Below, piece by piece: positions 26,009 to 35,182 of a stretch of 59,689 bases of DNA. Position 1 is the first letter of the stretch, and every line of letters begins with the position of its first letter. A program made the translations under genes and the position numbers. The notes under the pieces are model-generated. The model worked only from the letters and a program-made list of their open reading frames with translations. It was not told the DNA's origin and ran no database searches. The DNA comes from Opitutaceae bacterium (GTDB lineage Bacteria; Verrucomicrobiota; Verrucomicrobiia; Opitutales; Opitutaceae). The DNA lies in assembly GCA_003151515.1 (NCBI GenBank), contig PLXS01000011.1, positions 1-59,689 on the forward strand, written 5' to 3'.

Positions 26009-27724
26009 ATGACCCCACCCACCAAAGCCGAGACGGCGCGGACCCTGCCGCCGGGAGCCATCTCCCCGCTCGTGCCGGTGCTGGTGCCGATCGCGGTGGC
26101 AGCGATCCTGCTCGCCGTCGCCTTCACCTGGCTCTTCCCCGCCAGGCCGGCCGCCAGGGCCGCGGTCGCGAGGTTCAGGGACGTGACCCGCGAGTCGGGG
26201 ATAGCCTTCAGCCACGCGGACGGGTCGCAGGAGGGGCTTGACGCCCCCACCACGCTTCCGGGCGCCGTGGCGTTCCTCGACTACGACAACGACGGCCTTC
26301 CCGACCTTTTCTTCGTGGGGGGGATCACCTGGCCCTGGAACTCGCCGACGATGGGCAAGGTGGCGCGGTGCGCCCTCTACCACAACGTGGGCTCGGGCCG
26401 CTTCGTCGACGTGACGGCGGCCTCGGGACTGGACACCGGAACGCTGGGCATGGGCGTCGCCGTCGGCGACTACGACGGGGACGGCTACCCCGACATCTTC
26501 GTCACCGGGATCGGCGGCAACCGCCTCTTCCACAACCTGGGCAACGGGAGGTTCGAGGACGTGACGGACGCGGCGGGCGTCCGGGGCGACGACCACCTCT
26601 GGAGCACGGGGGCGGTCTGGATCGACATCACCGGCGACGGCCGGCTCGACCTGGTCGTGTGCAACTACGCCCGCTGGGCGCGGGGCACCGACATCGGGGG
26701 CGCGTTCGCGGCCGAAAGCACGGGCCCCTCGTACGCTGCCCCGTCCGGCTTCGTGAGCGCCTTCCCGACGGTGTACCGCAACCTGGGAAACGGCAGGTTC
26801 GCCGACGTCTCCGCGAAGAGCGGGCTCAACCTCATCGACCGGCAGACGGGCTACCCCCGGGCGGGCCCGCTGGCCGTAGCGGCCGTCGACGTGAACGGCG
26901 ACGGCCGCCTCGACCTCCTCTTCAAGTACCAGTCGGGGGAGGACGCCCTGTTCGTGAACCAGGGCGACGGGACCTTCCGGCTGTGGACGCCGCCCGGGGG
27001 CGGGCGAAAGGAGGGCGCGTCGGCGGGCCTTGTCGGCACGCTCTCCCCCGCGCACGGCGGGGCCAACGCGGAGAGGTTCGCCATCCTGCGCGCGGCGGGG
27101 CTCGCGCTCGAGCCGGCCGCCGACGAGCCCTTCTGCCGGCTGCGCGACAAGCTCGGCGTGGCGCTCCTTGACTACGACCTGGACGGGCGGGTCGACATTG
27201 TGTCGGGGGAGGGGCTCGCCGAGCCCGGCATAAGCCGTTTCGAGCGGGGCCGCGACTACCCGTCGGCGCCGCAGCTCCTCTGGAACGACGGGCGCGGGTG
27301 GAGCCGCGCCCCGCTCGCAGCGGGGGGCATGGGCTCGCCGCTCGTCGCCCGCGGCGTCGCCGTTGCCGATGTCGAGGGCAGGGGAAGCCTGGACGTCGTG
27401 GTCGCGCAGAACGGCGGGCCCCCGAGGCTGTACCGCAACGAGCAGCGCGGCCGCCACGCGTGGCTGCGGATCGACCTCGTGGGCACGCGCTGCCAGCGCG
27501 ACGCCGGCGGTGCCCGGGTCGAGGTGCACACGCCTCGCGGCATCCTGGCTCAGACCATGGAGCCCGCCATGGGGTTCATGGCGCAGTCCGAGAAGACGCT
27601 CACCTTCGGTCTGGGGGACGATGACCGCGTTCGCAGGATCGTCGTCGTGTGGCCGGACGGCACGAGGCAGGAGGTGCGCCCCCAGGAGGTGAACCGGCGG
27701 ATCGTTATCACCGAGCCGCCCTAG
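26009..27724 (+). CDS. Membrane-anchored FG-GAP/VCBS repeat protein with ASPIC/UnbV domain (CRTAC1 family)
   Basis: The product is 571 residues from ATG 26009. A Pro-rich N-terminus is followed by a membrane anchor (residues about 22-42, VLVPIAVAAILLAVAFTW). FG-GAP/VCBS beta-propeller repeats then appear, each with a Ca-binding acidic loop such as DYDNDGLPDLF, DYDGDGYPDIF, DITGDGRLDLV and DVNGDGRLDLL. The C-terminal ASPIC/UnbV domain contains HAWLRIDLVGT, then FGLGDDDRVRRIVVVWPDG. Such proteins are extracytoplasmic and probably bind polymers or partner proteins; their enzymatic role, if any, is unproven. First gene of the rightward unit, just before the haloperoxidase-like gene. Confidence 0.88.
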   Translation: MTPPTKAETARTLPPGAISPLVPVLVPIAVAAILLAVAFTWLFPARPAARAAVARFRDVTRESGIAFSHADGSQEGLDAPTTLPGAVAFLDYDNDGLPDLFFVGGITWPWNSPTMGKVARCALYHNVGSGRFVDVTAASGLDTGTLGMGVAVGDYDGDGYPDIFVTGIGGNRLFHNLGNGRFEDVTDAAGVRGDDHLWSTGAVWIDITGDGRLDLVVCNYARWARGTDIGGAFAAESTGPSYAAPSGFVSAFPTVYRNLGNGRFADVSAKSGLNLIDRQTGYPRAGPLAVAAVDVNGDGRLDLLFKYQSGEDALFVNQGDGTFRLWTPPGGGRKEGASAGLVGTLSPAHGGANAERFAILRAAGLALEPAADEPFCRLRDKLGVALLDYDLDGRVDIVSGEGLAEPGISRFERGRDYPSAPQLLWNDGRGWSRAPLAAGGMGSPLVARGVAVADVEGRGSLDVVVAQNGGPPRLYRNEQRGRHAWLRIDLVGTRCQRDAGGARVEVHTPRGILAQTMEPAMGFMAQSEKTLTFGLGDDDRVRRIVVVWPDGTRQEVRPQEVNRRIVITEPP

Positions 27725-27878
27725 GCGTTTTCGCCCCGCATTTCCGGCCCTTGGCCACAAATTCCTTCACGGGCCGGGCCCGCCCGCTCAGGGTTCCCGG
27801 CCGTTGGCACCCCCCCGGAACATTCTTTCCTCGGCGACCGTGCCCGCCAGCGGCACCGGTCGCCGGCCCGCACCCACC

Positions 27879-29144
27879 ATGTCCAAATCCGTCCGCGCAC
27901 TGCTGCTGCTCCCGGTCCTTGCGCTTGCCGCCCAGCCCCGGGCTCTTGCCGACAACGTGGTCCTCAGGTGGAACCAGGAGGCGATCGACGCCATCCGCCT
28001 TTCCAGGAACCCGCCGCCGGTCGCGGCCCTGCTTTACGCGACCTACCACGTCGCGATCTTCGACGCCGTGAACGGCTTCGAGCGCAGGTACCACGGCTGG
28101 CTGGTGGACGATCCCGCCCCCGCGGGGGCAAGCACCGACGCCGCGGTCGCCGGCGCCGCGTTCACGGTGCTCGATGCGCTGTTCTCGCCGACAAGCAACC
28201 CTGCAAACATCCGGGCCTTCTACGAGAGGGAGCTGGCCCTGGTCCCGGACGGCAAGGCAAAGGACGACGGCCTGGCCTGGGGCGTCCGCGTGGCCAGGGA
28301 GGTGCTGGACAAGCGCGCGACAAGCGGGTTCGACAAGCCCATTTCCGGCAAGTACTCGAGTACGGACCCGGGCCAGTGGAGGGAGACGCCCCCGGCGTTC
28401 CGGCCCCCGCTTCTGCCCTTCTGGGGCCGCGTGACGCCCTTCGCGATGACCTCGCAGTCGCAGTTCAGGGTGCCGCCGCCCTATGCGATCACCTCTAAGC
28501 AGTACGCCGAGGAGCTGGCCTTCGTGAACAAGGTGGGCCCGCGCGACGGGGCCGAGCGCACGGAGTACCAGACCGAGTGCACCCCGTTCTGGTCGGACGA
28601 CCTGGGGACCTCGACGCCCCCGGGCCACTGGAACATGATCGCCCAGGAGATCGCGCGCAGAAGGCAGCTCGGCGTGCTGGATTCGGCGAGGCTCTTCGCG
28701 CTCCTCAACATGGCCGAGGCCGATGTCGGCGTTTCCTGCTGGGAGTCGAAGTACTTCTACAACACCTGGCGCCCGGAGACGGCCCTTCGCGAGCTCGACA
28801 CCAAGGTGAACCCCGACGTCGTCGCGAACCCCTCCTTCATCCCCAACATGGCGTCGCCGTCGTTCCCGGCCTACCCGTCGGGCCACAGCATGTTCTCCGC
28901 GGCCGGCGCAAGGGCGCTGGCCCTCTTCTTCGGGACGGACGAAATCGCGTTCAGCATAACCTCGGACGGCCTCCCGGGCGCCGTGCACAGGTTCGAGCGC
29001 TTCTCCGACGCCCAGCGCGAGGCGGGCATGAGCCGCATCTGGGGCGGGATCCACACGATGACCGACAACCTCCAGGCGCAGAAGGCCGGCATGGGCATCG
29101 CAGAATGGGTGTTTGCACACGAGCTGCAGCCGCGGGTAAACTAG
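27879..29144 (+). CDS. Vanadium-dependent haloperoxidase / PAP2-type secreted enzyme
   Basis: The product is 421 residues, with a signal peptide from ATG 27879 (SVRALLLLPVLALAAQPRALA). The vanadate/phosphate-binding pocket residues are all present and in order: Lys291 and Arg298 in SKYFYNTWRPETAL, Ser334-Gly-His336 in FPAYPSGHSMF, and Arg386 and His392 in SRIWGGIHTMTD. The chemistry is shared by vanadium haloperoxidases (oxidation of halide by H2O2) and PAP2 acid phosphatases. The double-bundle architecture and WRPxTA favour the haloperoxidase branch, but activity cannot be told from sequence alone. It is flanked on both sides by ASPIC/FG-GAP proteins. Confidence 0.85.
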   Translation: MSKSVRALLLLPVLALAAQPRALADNVVLRWNQEAIDAIRLSRNPPPVAALLYATYHVAIFDAVNGFERRYHGWLVDDPAPAGASTDAAVAGAAFTVLDALFSPTSNPANIRAFYERELALVPDGKAKDDGLAWGVRVAREVLDKRATSGFDKPISGKYSSTDPGQWRETPPAFRPPLLPFWGRVTPFAMTSQSQFRVPPPYAITSKQYAEELAFVNKVGPRDGAERTEYQTECTPFWSDDLGTSTPPGHWNMIAQEIARRRQLGVLDSARLFALLNMAEADVGVSCWESKYFYNTWRPETALRELDTKVNPDVVANPSFIPNMASPSFPAYPSGHSMFSAAGARALALFFGTDEIAFSITSDGLPGAVHRFERFSDAQREAGMSRIWGGIHTMTDNLQAQKAGMGIAEWVFAHELQPRVN

Positions 29145-29167
29145 AGAGCAAACCGCCGTCTTAGCCC

Positions 29168-32100
29168 ATGCCCAAGCGATTCATCGCATGCGCCGCTCTC
29201 CTGGCTGCGGCCCTCGCGTGCCGGGCCGACCCGGCCTACCAGGCTACGCCGCTTCGGCCTCGGCTGCCAGGCGCGCCCGGCTCGAAGCTTTTCGAGATCC
29301 TGCCCCCCGAGTACACGGGGGCCACGGTCAGCAACGTCTACAGCGACCCCACCATGTGGGGGACCCGGTTCCGTGAGCTCACCCTGGGCGCCGTCGAGAC
29401 GGGCGTTGCCGTGGCCGACTTCGGCCGGGACGGGATGCTCGACATCTTCGTCGTCTCGCGCAACGGGCCCTGCGCCCTCTACCGCCAGACGGCGCCCTTC
29501 AAGTTCATCAACGTCGCAGCCGCCGCCGGCGTCGACTGCACGGGGGGCAACGGGGGAAGCATCACGAGCGCCACGGTGGTGGACATCAACCAGGACGGGT
29601 GGCCGGACCTGTACGTCTGCCGGTTCAACGCGCCGAACCTGCTCTTCGTGAACAACGGCGACGGGACGTTCACGGAGCGCGCGCACGAGTACGGGCTCGA
29701 CATAAACGACGCGAGCGTCGAGGCGACCTTCGCCGACTACGACGGGGACGGGTACCTGGACTGCTTCATCCTGACGAACGTCCTCGACTTCTCGAAGAGC
29801 CCGACGGGGCGCAGGAGCTACCTCTTCCACAACAACGGCAACGGCACGTTCACCGACGTCTCCAAGAAGGCCGGCATCTGGGGCAACACGCAGGGCCACG
29901 CCGCGATCTGGTTCGACGCGAACCAGGACGGCTGGCCCGACCTGTACGTGGCCAACGACTTTGAGACGCCGGACCGCTTCTACATGAACAACGGCGACGG
30001 CACGTTCACTGACGTCGTCGACCAGCGCCTGCCTCACGTCACCTACTTCTCGATGAGCGCGGACTCGGGCGACCTCAACAACGACGGCCTGATCGACTTC
30101 ATGGTCACTGACATGAGGGACCGCGGGCACAGGAAGTTCATGACGGGCCTCGAGGAGATGGGCCGCGGCCTCTGGGAGATGGAGCGGGTGCCGGAGCTCA
30201 TACCGCAGTACATGTGGAACGCGGTGTACCTGAACACGGGAACCGACCGCTACCAGGAGATCGCGCATCTGATAGGGTTCGACACGACCGGATGGACCTG
30301 GGCGGTGCGGCTGGCGGACCTGGATTGCGCGGGCAGGCAGGACATCTTCTACACGGGCGGCATGATCCGCGACTTCACGAACCCCGACCTCGTCGACAGG
30401 ACGAATATCGCCCCCAACCCCACGGCGCGCGCCCTCATCTGGAGGAACTCCCCGGTGCGCCAGGAGCACACCGGCGCGCTCCGGAACCTGGGCGACCTCA
30501 AGTTCGAGGACGTGGGCGAGAAGTGGGGCCTCGACCACCTCGGGGTCGCCTTCGGCTGCGCCCTGGCCGACCTGGACGGGCGGGGCGTCCTGGACATCGT
30601 CTACAACAACTTTGACGGCCCGCCCACGATCATCCGCAACAACACGACCGGGGGCCACCGGGTGATGATCAAGCTGGCCGGCAGGGCGCCCAACCTGGAC
30701 GCGATAGGCGCCGAGGTGCGCATCGAGACGGCCTCCGGCGTCCAGGTGCGCCAAGTCTACACCGAGCGCGGCGTCGTGGCGAGCGAGCCGGCGACCGTTC
30801 ACTTCGGGCTCGGGGCCGACACGGTGATAAGCAGGATGACAATCCACTGGCCGAACGGGCAGGTGCAGGTGATCGAGGACGTGCCGGCCGACAGGCTGAT
30901 CACGGTGCCGGAGCCCCCGGTCGCGCCCGGCGAGACGGTGCGGCGCCCCCCGGCGAGGCTTCACCGCCCGCCCGACCCCTCGGCGCTCTTCGCCGAGTGC
31001 GCGAAGGCGCGCGGCATCGACTACACGGACGCGATCGTGCCCGTCGACGAGTTCAGCCGCCAGAAGCTGCTGCCGTGCCGCCACGGCCTGAACGGGCCGG
31101 CGATCGCGACAGCGGACGTGAACGGCGACGGCATGGCGGACGTCTTCGTCAGCGGGGTGGACGGCCAGGCGGGTGTGCTCTACCTCGGCCAGCCGGGCGG
31201 CACGTACAAGGCCGCGCCCGGGCAGCCTTGGGCCGACGCGAAGGACTCGGACTGCACGGGCGCGATCTTCTTCGACGCCACGGGGAGCGGGCGCATGGAC
31301 CTTTTCCTCACGGGCGGGGGCGTGGCCCACGACCGGGGCGACCCGGTGCTTCGCTGCAGGCTCTACCTGAACGACGGCCGCGGCCGCTTCACTCCGGCGC
31401 CGGCGGGGACCCTGCCCGACGACAGGGAGTCCTGTTGCGTCGCCGCCGCCGCCGACTTCGAGGGCACGGGGCGGATGGGCCTGTTTGTCGGCGGCCGGCT
31501 CGTGCCCGGCCACTGGCCCGACAGCCCGCGCAGCTTCCTCTACCGCAATGTCGGCGGGAAATTCGTCGACGTGACGGACGAGCTGGCCCCGGGGCTGCGC
31601 GACATCGGCATGGTGACCGCGGCCGTGTGGGCGGACATGGACCACGACGGCCGGCCCGACCTCGTGCTCGCCACCGAATGGGGCCCGATCGTCTACTTCC
31701 ACAACAACGGCCACGGGTTCGACAACTGGACCGAGAAGGCGGGCCTATCGCAGCGCACGGGCTGGTGGAGCGCTCTCGCGGTGGCGGACCTGGGGGGCAG
31801 CGGCCGCCTCGACATCGTCTGCGGCAACGTGGGCCTGAACACGAAGTACCACGCGAGCGCATCGGAGCCCACCATTCTCTACGCGGGCGACCTGGACGGA
31901 AGCGGCAGGGAGCAGCTCGTCGAGGCGCAGTACGAGGGCGGCAAGCTCTACCCGGTGCGCGGGCGCAGCAAGCTCTCGTACGCGTTCCCCTGGATGCCTA
32001 AGAAGTTCCCGACCTTCGAGTCGTACGCCGGCGCGACGGTCGGGGATATCTTCCCCGCCGAGCAGCTCGCCAAGGCGCGGCGCTATGCCGCGACCGAGCT

Positions 32101-32512
32101 CGCGAGCGGCGTCTACTTCCAGGGGGCCGATGGCAGGTTCGAGTTCAGGCCGTTCCCCTCCATGGCGCAGATCTCGCCGGTCAACGGCATCGTGGTGCGC
32201 GACCTGGACGGCGACGGCAAGCTCGACGTCTACTGCGTCGGAAACAACTACGGGCCCGAGCCGTCGACGGGCCGCTTCGACGGCGGGGTCGGCATCCTCC
32301 TGAAGGGCGACGGCCACGGCGGCCTCTCCCCCGTGCCGCCCTGGAAGAGCGGGCTGGTCGCGATTGGCGACGCAAGGGGCGCCGTCGCCATCGACGTCAC
32401 GGGCGCCAGGGGCGTCCCCGCCGTCGCAGTCAGCCAGTCCAACGGACCGGTCCTCCTTTTCTACCCAAACACCAACCCAGCCACGGTTACACAGTCGTTA
32501 GTCGGCCGCTAG
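29168..32512 (+). CDS. Very large secreted FG-GAP/VCBS protein with internal ASPIC/UnbV domain
   Basis: An 1114-residue secreted protein (signal peptide MPKRFIACAALLAAALACRA) that looks like two propeller units joined. Residues about 70-470 hold FG-GAP repeats (for example DINQDGWPDLYV, DYDGDGYLDCFI, DANQDGWPDLYV). An ASPIC/UnbV domain follows at about 490-585 (VRQVYTERGVVASEPATVHF, then TIHWPNGQVQVIED). After a Pro-rich linker a second propeller with VNGDGMADVFV, DMDHDGRPDLVL and DLDGDGKLDVYC continues to the end. The enzyme domain, if any, is not evident. It follows the haloperoxidase gene by 23 nt and precedes the porin by about 50 nt. Confidence 0.88.
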   Translation: MPKRFIACAALLAAALACRADPAYQATPLRPRLPGAPGSKLFEILPPEYTGATVSNVYSDPTMWGTRFRELTLGAVETGVAVADFGRDGMLDIFVVSRNGPCALYRQTAPFKFINVAAAAGVDCTGGNGGSITSATVVDINQDGWPDLYVCRFNAPNLLFVNNGDGTFTERAHEYGLDINDASVEATFADYDGDGYLDCFILTNVLDFSKSPTGRRSYLFHNNGNGTFTDVSKKAGIWGNTQGHAAIWFDANQDGWPDLYVANDFETPDRFYMNNGDGTFTDVVDQRLPHVTYFSMSADSGDLNNDGLIDFMVTDMRDRGHRKFMTGLEEMGRGLWEMERVPELIPQYMWNAVYLNTGTDRYQEIAHLIGFDTTGWTWAVRLADLDCAGRQDIFYTGGMIRDFTNPDLVDRTNIAPNPTARALIWRNSPVRQEHTGALRNLGDLKFEDVGEKWGLDHLGVAFGCALADLDGRGVLDIVYNNFDGPPTIIRNNTTGGHRVMIKLAGRAPNLDAIGAEVRIETASGVQVRQVYTERGVVASEPATVHFGLGADTVISRMTIHWPNGQVQVIEDVPADRLITVPEPPVAPGETVRRPPARLHRPPDPSALFAECAKARGIDYTDAIVPVDEFSRQKLLPCRHGLNGPAIATADVNGDGMADVFVSGVDGQAGVLYLGQPGGTYKAAPGQPWADAKDSDCTGAIFFDATGSGRMDLFLTGGGVAHDRGDPVLRCRLYLNDGRGRFTPAPAGTLPDDRESCCVAAAADFEGTGRMGLFVGGRLVPGHWPDSPRSFLYRNVGGKFVDVTDELAPGLRDIGMVTAAVWADMDHDGRPDLVLATEWGPIVYFHNNGHGFDNWTEKAGLSQRTGWWSALAVADLGGSGRLDIVCGNVGLNTKYHASASEPTILYAGDLDGSGREQLVEAQYEGGKLYPVRGRSKLSYAFPWMPKKFPTFESYAGATVGDIFPAEQLAKARRYAATELASGVYFQGADGRFEFRPFPSMAQISPVNGIVVRDLDGDGKLDVYCVGNNYGPEPSTGRFDGGVGILLKGDGHGGLSPVPPWKSGLVAIGDARGAVAIDVTGARGVPAVAVSQSNGPVLLFYPNTNPATVTQSLVGR

Positions 32513-32561
32513 GCGGGAGCCGGCGCGGCGCAAATCCCATTTTTACAATCACCCACGCACC

Positions 32562-34079
32562 ATGCACAGACACCAAGCCGCAATCACATTCCTCATCCTC
32601 GTGGCCGGCGCGGCCTGCGCGCGCGCCCAATACGTTCCCCCCTCGCCGGTGGCGCCCGTGCCCGGCGTCCTGGACGACCTCTTGCTCAAGGCCGAGCCGG
32701 ACCTCAAGGGCTGGGACATAGGCGTCAACGAGCGCATCCGCTCCGAGGACAAGTCCGACGCCGGGACGACGCATGCGGGCTCCAACTTCGACTTCTACTC
32801 GTCCCCGCCCAGCGATAACAGCAACGACTACTGGCTATCGCGCCTCATGCCGAGGGTCGGCTACTCGGACGGCTGGCTGAGCTTCATGGTCGAGGCCCGC
32901 TCGAGCTACGCCCTCGGCGACGACAGGTACACGGCGACGGCCGCGGGCAAGAACATGGCCGAGAGCGACGGGCCGCTCCAGTTCCAGATGGCCTACGTGG
33001 CGATCGGGGACCCGAAGACGTCTCCCGTGACGGCCAAGTTCGGGCGCCAGGAGCTCACCTACGGGGACCAGCGGCTTGTCGGGAACGCCTTCTGGCTGAA
33101 CATCCCGCACACGTTCGACGCGGCGAAGGTGAGGTACCAGGACTCGTTCTTCGGCGTCGACCTGTTCGCCGCCAACCTGGTCTACGTCGAGCAGGACCAC
33201 TTCGAGAAGGGCAACTCCCAGGACACGCTCTCGGGCGCCTACGCCGACTTCCCGGGCCTCTCGAGCGACAACGTGACCGAGCTCTATCTCTTCGCCCGGA
33301 ACGTGGCCCGCGGGATCGTGACCGACGACTGGTCCCTCGTCCCGGCCCCCTTCCGGTTCACGGCGCCGCAGGACATCTACACGCTCGGCTACCACATGAA
33401 GTCCAAACCGGGGGCCTACGGGCCCTGGTCCTACGGGATCGAGGTGATGTGGCAGTTCGGGGACCGCACGGCCGTGTATCCCGCGACGACGGTGGCCGCC
33501 GCGAAGGCGGCCCCGCGGCTGGACCAGAACGCATGGGCCTTCGTCCTGCAGGGGGCATACAGCTGGAAGGACCTGCCGCTTGCCCCGCGCGTAGCCCTGA
33601 TCGTGAGTGCCGCGTCCGGGGACCAGAGCCCTTCGGACAAGACGAGCCAGACGTTCCAGAACCTGCTGCCGTCGAACCACGGGCTCTACGGCGCGATGGA
33701 CCTCTCGAGCCTGCAGAACCTCGTGGACTACCGCCTGTCGTATTCGCTCAAGCCGAGCAAGACGACGAGCCTCACGCTCGACGCCCACCAGCAGTACCTC
33801 GAGACGACAAATGACTACTGGTACAACGTCGCCGGTGTCCCGAGGAACACGGCGGGCGCCGCGCCGGGCAGCGGGAAGGGCTTCGGAATAAACCCGAACT
33901 ACAGCTCCAACCTGGGGCAGGAGGCCGACCTCATCGGCGGATGGACGGCCACGCGTGGACTGCTGCTCGAGGTCGGACTCGGGCACTTCTTCAGGGGAGA
34001 GTACGTGAAGGAGTCCCTGCGCGTCGTCCGCTCGAAGGACGCGGACTACCTGTACGTGCAGGCAACGATCAATCTTTGA
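32562..34079 (+). CDS. Outer-membrane beta-barrel, alginate-export/porin-like
   Basis: A 505-residue exported protein. It has a signal peptide (TFLILVAGAACARAQ) followed by alternating amphipathic strands through to the C-terminal YLYVQATINL, an ending typical of outer-membrane barrels. The stretches FGRQELTYGDQRLVGN and LGHFFRGEYVKESL resemble the alginate-export (AlgE-type) porin family. It probably conducts anionic oligosaccharide or another solute through the outer membrane, either import of products or export. It is the last gene of the haloperoxidase/ASPIC unit, with a hairpin 7 nt after the stop. Confidence 0.8.
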   Translation: MHRHQAAITFLILVAGAACARAQYVPPSPVAPVPGVLDDLLLKAEPDLKGWDIGVNERIRSEDKSDAGTTHAGSNFDFYSSPPSDNSNDYWLSRLMPRVGYSDGWLSFMVEARSSYALGDDRYTATAAGKNMAESDGPLQFQMAYVAIGDPKTSPVTAKFGRQELTYGDQRLVGNAFWLNIPHTFDAAKVRYQDSFFGVDLFAANLVYVEQDHFEKGNSQDTLSGAYADFPGLSSDNVTELYLFARNVARGIVTDDWSLVPAPFRFTAPQDIYTLGYHMKSKPGAYGPWSYGIEVMWQFGDRTAVYPATTVAAAKAAPRLDQNAWAFVLQGAYSWKDLPLAPRVALIVSAASGDQSPSDKTSQTFQNLLPSNHGLYGAMDLSSLQNLVDYRLSYSLKPSKTTSLTLDAHQQYLETTNDYWYNVAGVPRNTAGAAPGSGKGFGINPNYSSNLGQEADLIGGWTATRGLLLEVGLGHFFRGEYVKESLRVVRSKDADYLYVQATINL

Positions 34080-34086
34080 TTTTCAC

Positions 34087-34103
34087 GGGAAGTGTGTCTT
34101 CCC
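34087..34103 (+). terminator. Hairpin after the porin gene
   Basis: GGGAAG and CTTCCC pair perfectly around a TGTGT loop, 7 nt after the porin stop. There is no T-run after it, so Rho-independent termination is uncertain, but the position fits the end of the rightward operon. Confidence 0.35.
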
Positions 34104-34206
34104 AATTCAGGTTCTGGCAGGCTGTCGCTGGGTGGTGTGGAGCATTCTTATCACTTAATAGTGTGGTGTTCAAATTGATGGGACGGTCGGGAGTGAGAGT
34201 GATTGA

Positions 34207-34240
34207 CGAGATATCTAAGTGATATCATAAGAATATCTCG
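34207..34240. promoter_or_regulatory. Three ATATC repeats phased at 11 bp (candidate RHH operator)
   Basis: GATATC at 34210-34215, GATATC at 34221-34226 and AATATC at 34232-34237 recur every 11 bp, one helical turn. The outer edges also form an 8-bp inverted repeat CGAGATAT (34207-34214) and ATATCTCG (34233-34240), followed by TTTT. The array ends 17 bp before the SPFH-protein start, in an AT-rich leader. Phased short repeats of this kind are typical operators of ribbon-helix-helix repressors, one of which is encoded third in the operon. The inverted repeat with T-run is also compatible with a terminator or attenuator. Confidence 0.45.
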
Positions 34241-34257
34241 TTTTGATTTCCTCACCC

Positions 34258-35157
34258 ATGAACACAGATACTCAAGTCCCAATGAACACTCACCGAGAGC
34301 AGACCGCATTCGCGGCAAGCGGGTGGCTTCTTTTCCCGATGGTCCTGGCCGCGCTATTGCTCGGCCTGGGCCTCATTGTCCACGGCGCCCTCGACGGATC
34401 CGCGCTGTCGGGCCTGGCCGGTATCGTCCTGGTCCTGACCGCTGTCTTCTGCGCCGCCGGCTTCTTCATGCTTCAGCCCAACGAGGCCGCCGTCCTCACC
34501 TTGTTCGGCGCCTATCGCGGCACGACGAGGCAGAACGGCTTCCTCTGGGCGAATCCGCTGTACAGGAAGCAGAAGATCTCGCTGCGCGTGAGAAACTTGA
34601 ACGGCGAAAAGCTCAAGGTTAACGACAAGCGCGGCAATCCCGTCGAGATCGCCGTCGTGATCGTCTGGCGAATCTATGACACGGCGCAGGCGATGTTCGA
34701 CGTGGACAGCTACGAAACCTTCATCCGCATCCAGAGCGAGTCCTGCGTGCGCCACACCGCGAGCACCTACGTTTACGACGACGGCGAGGCCGGCGAGCTG
34801 ACGCTTCGCGGAAGCGGGGTCGAGGTCGCGACCGCCCTCGCGAGGGAGCTCCAGGAGCGCCTCGCGCGGGCCGGCATAGGCATCGAGGAGGCCCGCCTCG
34901 CGCACCTGGCGTACGCTCCCGAGATCGCGCAGGCGATGCTGCGACGGCAGCAGGCCGAGGCCGTGATCGCGGCCAGGCAGAAGATCGTCACCGGGGCGGT
35001 CGGCATGGTCGACATGGCGCTGCGCGAGCTCTCCGAGAAGGGCGTCGTCAAGCTGGACGAGGAGCGCAAGGCCGCGATGGTGTCCAACCTCCTGGTCGTC
35101 CTCTGCGGCGAATCCCAGACGCAGCCCGTCCTCAACACGGGCACCCTCTACACCTGA
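34258..35157 (+). CDS. SPFH/Band 7 domain membrane protein
   Basis: The product is about 299 residues from ATG 34258 (ATG 34282 is an alternative). Two adjacent transmembrane segments lie at about residues 22-42 and 51-70 ([20 protein letters not shown]). They are followed by an SPFH/stomatin domain with [20 protein letters not shown] and [20 protein letters not shown], and an Ala/Glu-rich helix ending in [20 protein letters not shown] typical of flotillin/stomatin oligomerisation tails. SPFH proteins build large membrane-associated rings that organise membrane patches or control proteases. No NfeD or protease partner is adjacent; instead a PH-like and an RHH protein follow. Confidence 0.9.
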   Translation: MNTDTQVPMNTHREQTAFAASGWLLFPMVLAALLLGLGLIVHGALDGSALSGLAGIVLVLTAVFCAAGFFMLQPNEAAVLTLFGAYRGTTRQNGFLWANPLYRKQKISLRVRNLNGEKLKVNDKRGNPVEIAVVIVWRIYDTAQAMFDVDSYETFIRIQSESCVRHTASTYVYDDGEAGELTLRGSGVEVATALARELQERLARAGIGIEEARLAHLAYAPEIAQAMLRRQQAEAVIAARQKIVTGAVGMVDMALRELSEKGVVKLDEERKAAMVSNLLVVLCGESQTQPVLNTGTLYT

Positions 35158-35182
35158 CCCGCCGCATCGGCGGCCTCCTGCC

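Noticed and set aside
24838..26253. N-terminal extension of the LytTR regulator frame to 26253
   Set aside because: The extra residues are Arg/Pro/Ala-rich and antisense to the kinase and ASPIC genes; the receiver domain begins exactly at GTG 24837.
29141..31714. Long minus-strand ORF (857 codons) opposite the large FG-GAP/ASPIC gene
   Set aside because: Its translation is His/Arg/Val-rich without domains; it is a shadow of the very GC-rich coding strand.
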